Shown here: positions 5,196 to 6,376 of the stretch, in pieces
How the letters are laid out: every line of letters starts with the position of its first letter
Position numbering within the stretch: the stretch's first letter is position 1
Source: an uncultured Ruminococcus sp.
Lineage (GTDB): Bacteria; Bacillota_A; Clostridia; Oscillospirales; Ruminococcaceae
Reading direction: 5' to 3'
DNA length: 6,376 bases
Assembly (NCBI GenBank): GCA_937880065.1
Contig: CALFMA010000500.1
Span: 1-6,376 of the forward strand
Notes under the pieces: model-generated
What the model was told of the DNA's origin: nothing
Databases searched by the model: none
The model's input: the letters and a program-made list of their open reading frames with translations, nothing else
Made by a program: the position numbers and the translations under genes

Positions 5196-6376
5196 ATGGA
5201 TATACTTTTAACCATTCTCGCAATTATAACTATCGGACTATTGTTAATCGCAATTATGATGCTTATGAAAATTGCCAAAAACAAAGGAAACGGAAGAAAA
5301 CAAATTGCGGAAGTTCAGAAAAAGGTGGAAATACTGGGAAAAACTGCCGAAAATCAAAACCGCCTTATGCTTGAACAGCTTGTGCGTATGAATGAATCCC
5401 TCGTCTATCAGGTCAACAATTTAGGCAGCGAACTCCGCCGTTCCAATGAGGCACAGCAGAGCAAATCCGTGGAAGTTCTGGAGAAAATTGAGGCGGAAAT
5501 GAAAGCCCTTGACCGTGATAACCGTGAGGGACTTGAAAAGCTGATGACCGCAAATTTTGACAGTATGGAAAAGCTCCGCCGTGAAAACAGCGAAAGCCTT
5601 GATAAAATCAATAATACCGTCAGCGAAAAGCTGCAAAAAACGCTGAATGACCGCATTTCTCAATCCTTTGAATCCGTAAATAAGCGGCTTACAGAGGTAT
5701 ATGCAGGACTTGGCGAAATGAAAGCCGTTGCGTCAGGTGTATCCGATTTGAAAAAAGTTCTTTCCAACGTGAAAACCCGTGGAATTATGGGAGAAATTCA
5801 GCTTGGAGCAATTCTTGCGGAAATTCTCGCTCCCGAACAATATGAGGAGCAAGCGACTATTATTCCCGATTCTTCGGAGCGTGTTGACTTTGCCGTAAAA
5901 CTCCCAGGAAAGGAAAATGACAGCGTATATCTGCCCATTGACTCCAAATTCCCAGGCGATACATATGCAAAAATTGCAGCGGCTTATGAGTCGGGCAATG
6001 CCGTTGAATTGAAATCTGCCCGTTCCGCCCTTGAACTTGAAATGAAACGCTGTGCAAGAAGTATCCGCACAAAGTACGTAAAACCGCCATATACTACAGA
6101 TTTCGCAATAATGTTCCTGCCCTTTGAGGGACTTTATGCCGAGGTTGTGAATATGGGACTTGTGGAAACTTTGCAGCGTGATTTCCGCATAAATATTGCA
6201 GGTCCGTCAACTATGGCGGCTATGCTGAACAGCTTGCAAATGGGATTCCGTACCCTTGCCATTCAGAAGAAAAGCGGCGAGGTGTGGAAAATTCTTGAAG
6301 AAGCCAAAGCTGAATTTTCCAATTTTGAAACTGTTCTGGAATCTGCAAGAAACAGGCTCAGAATGGCTGACAAAGA
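5196..6376 (+). CDS. rmuC: RmuC family protein (DNA recombination protein), C-terminus cut by the window edge
   Basis: ATG 5196 with GGAGG (5184-5188, 7-base spacing) opens a frame with no stop through the window end (393 codons and 2 bases). Residues 2-24 form a hydrophobic N-terminal membrane anchor. Residues about 30-185 are charged, heptad-like and rich in E, K and L, a long coiled coil typical of RmuC. The C-terminal domain carries the family landmarks VKTRGIMGEIQLG (Glu200), RVDFAVKLPG (Asp231), LPIDSKFP (Asp249, Lys251), KYVKPPYTTDFAIMFLPFEG and NIAGPSTM. The E/D/DxK arrangement fits the restriction-endonuclease-like fold assigned to RmuC. RmuC was named for limiting recombination at inverted repeats in E. 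coli; its molecular activity is poorly defined. E. coli RmuC is about 475 residues, so the C-terminal tail is probably missing here. No convincing promoter was found directly upstream. Confidence 0.93.
   Translation, partial: MDILLTILAIITIGLLLIAIMMLMKIAKNKGNGRKQIAEVQKKVEILGKTAENQNRLMLEQLVRMNESLVYQVNNLGSELRRSNEAQQSKSVEVLEKIEAEMKALDRDNREGLEKLMTANFDSMEKLRRENSESLDKINNTVSEKLQKTLNDRISQSFESVNKRLTEVYAGLGEMKAVASGVSDLKKVLSNVKTRGIMGEIQLGAILAEILAPEQYEEQATIIPDSSERVDFAVKLPGKENDSVYLPIDSKFPGDTYAKIAAAYESGNAVELKSARSALELEMKRCARSIRTKYVKPPYTTDFAIMFLPFEGLYAEVVNMGLVETLQRDFRINIAGPSTMAAMLNSLQMGFRTLAIQKKSGEVWKILEEAKAEFSNFETVLESARNRLRMADK

Noticed and set aside
4819..5374. A 114-codon minus-strand ORF and a 122-codon plus-strand ORF crossing the palindromic element
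   Set aside because: Both read similar peptides from the inverted arms (MLVDK and LSTNILG appear on both strands), as expected of a palindrome. The plus ORF also runs out of frame into rmuC.
1..6376. CRISPR array, tRNA, rRNA, transposase or phage genes
   Set aside because: No regularly spaced repeats, cloverleaf, rRNA-like stretch or transposase/phage-type protein was seen in any frame.

Overview
The window looks like chromosomal DNA of a fibre-degrading ruminal or gut Firmicute close to Ruminococcus (cellulosome-forming relatives of R. flavefaciens or R. champanellensis). The main reason is a secreted esterase that carries a CBM22-type module and an internal type I dockerin, the mark of cellulosomal enzymes. 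Strong AGGAGG-type ribosome binding sites, sigma-A type promoters and AT-rich spacers fit. The species is an inference; no rRNA or other marker gene is present.

Left half (1-2416, minus strand): a compact three-gene operon read from a good promoter at 2388-2416. Its order is a glutamine-synthetase-like protein (1066-2343), an ANTAR-domain RNA-binding regulator with a degenerate receiver domain (497-1057), and the N-terminal part of a cytoplasmic glycoside hydrolase family 3 enzyme (485 down to 1, running off the window). Spacings of 8 and 11 bases, with ribosome binding sites lying over the preceding stop codons, point to one transcript. By eye alignment the synthetase has lost several metal-binding and catalytic residues, so it may be a sensor or pseudo-enzyme rather than a working GlnA.

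Middle (2344-2932): a 589-base, very AT-rich divergent spacer. It holds the minus-strand promoter, a plus-strand promoter about 330 bases from the next gene, several inverted repeats, and an unusual imperfect duplication of the translation start region that creates an overlapping upstream ORF.

Right half (plus strand): the secreted CBM22-dockerin-CE15 protein (2933-4939), probably a cellulosomal glucuronoyl esterase that cuts lignin-glucuronoxylan ester links, ended by a strong terminator (4951-4989). Next comes a 151-base, almost perfectly palindromic element (4996-5146) that looks like a MITE or a structured RNA, a small hairpin, and the first 393 codons of rmuC (5196 to the end), a membrane-anchored coiled-coil protein with a nuclease-like domain.

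Functionally, the secreted esterase and the cytoplasmic GH3 enzyme would act at opposite ends of plant polysaccharide use. The synthetase-like/ANTAR pair suggests that a nitrogen or amino-acid signal is coupled to the glycosidase. The strongest candidates for something undescribed are this pseudo-GS/ANTAR/GH3 operon and the palindromic element at 4996-5146.
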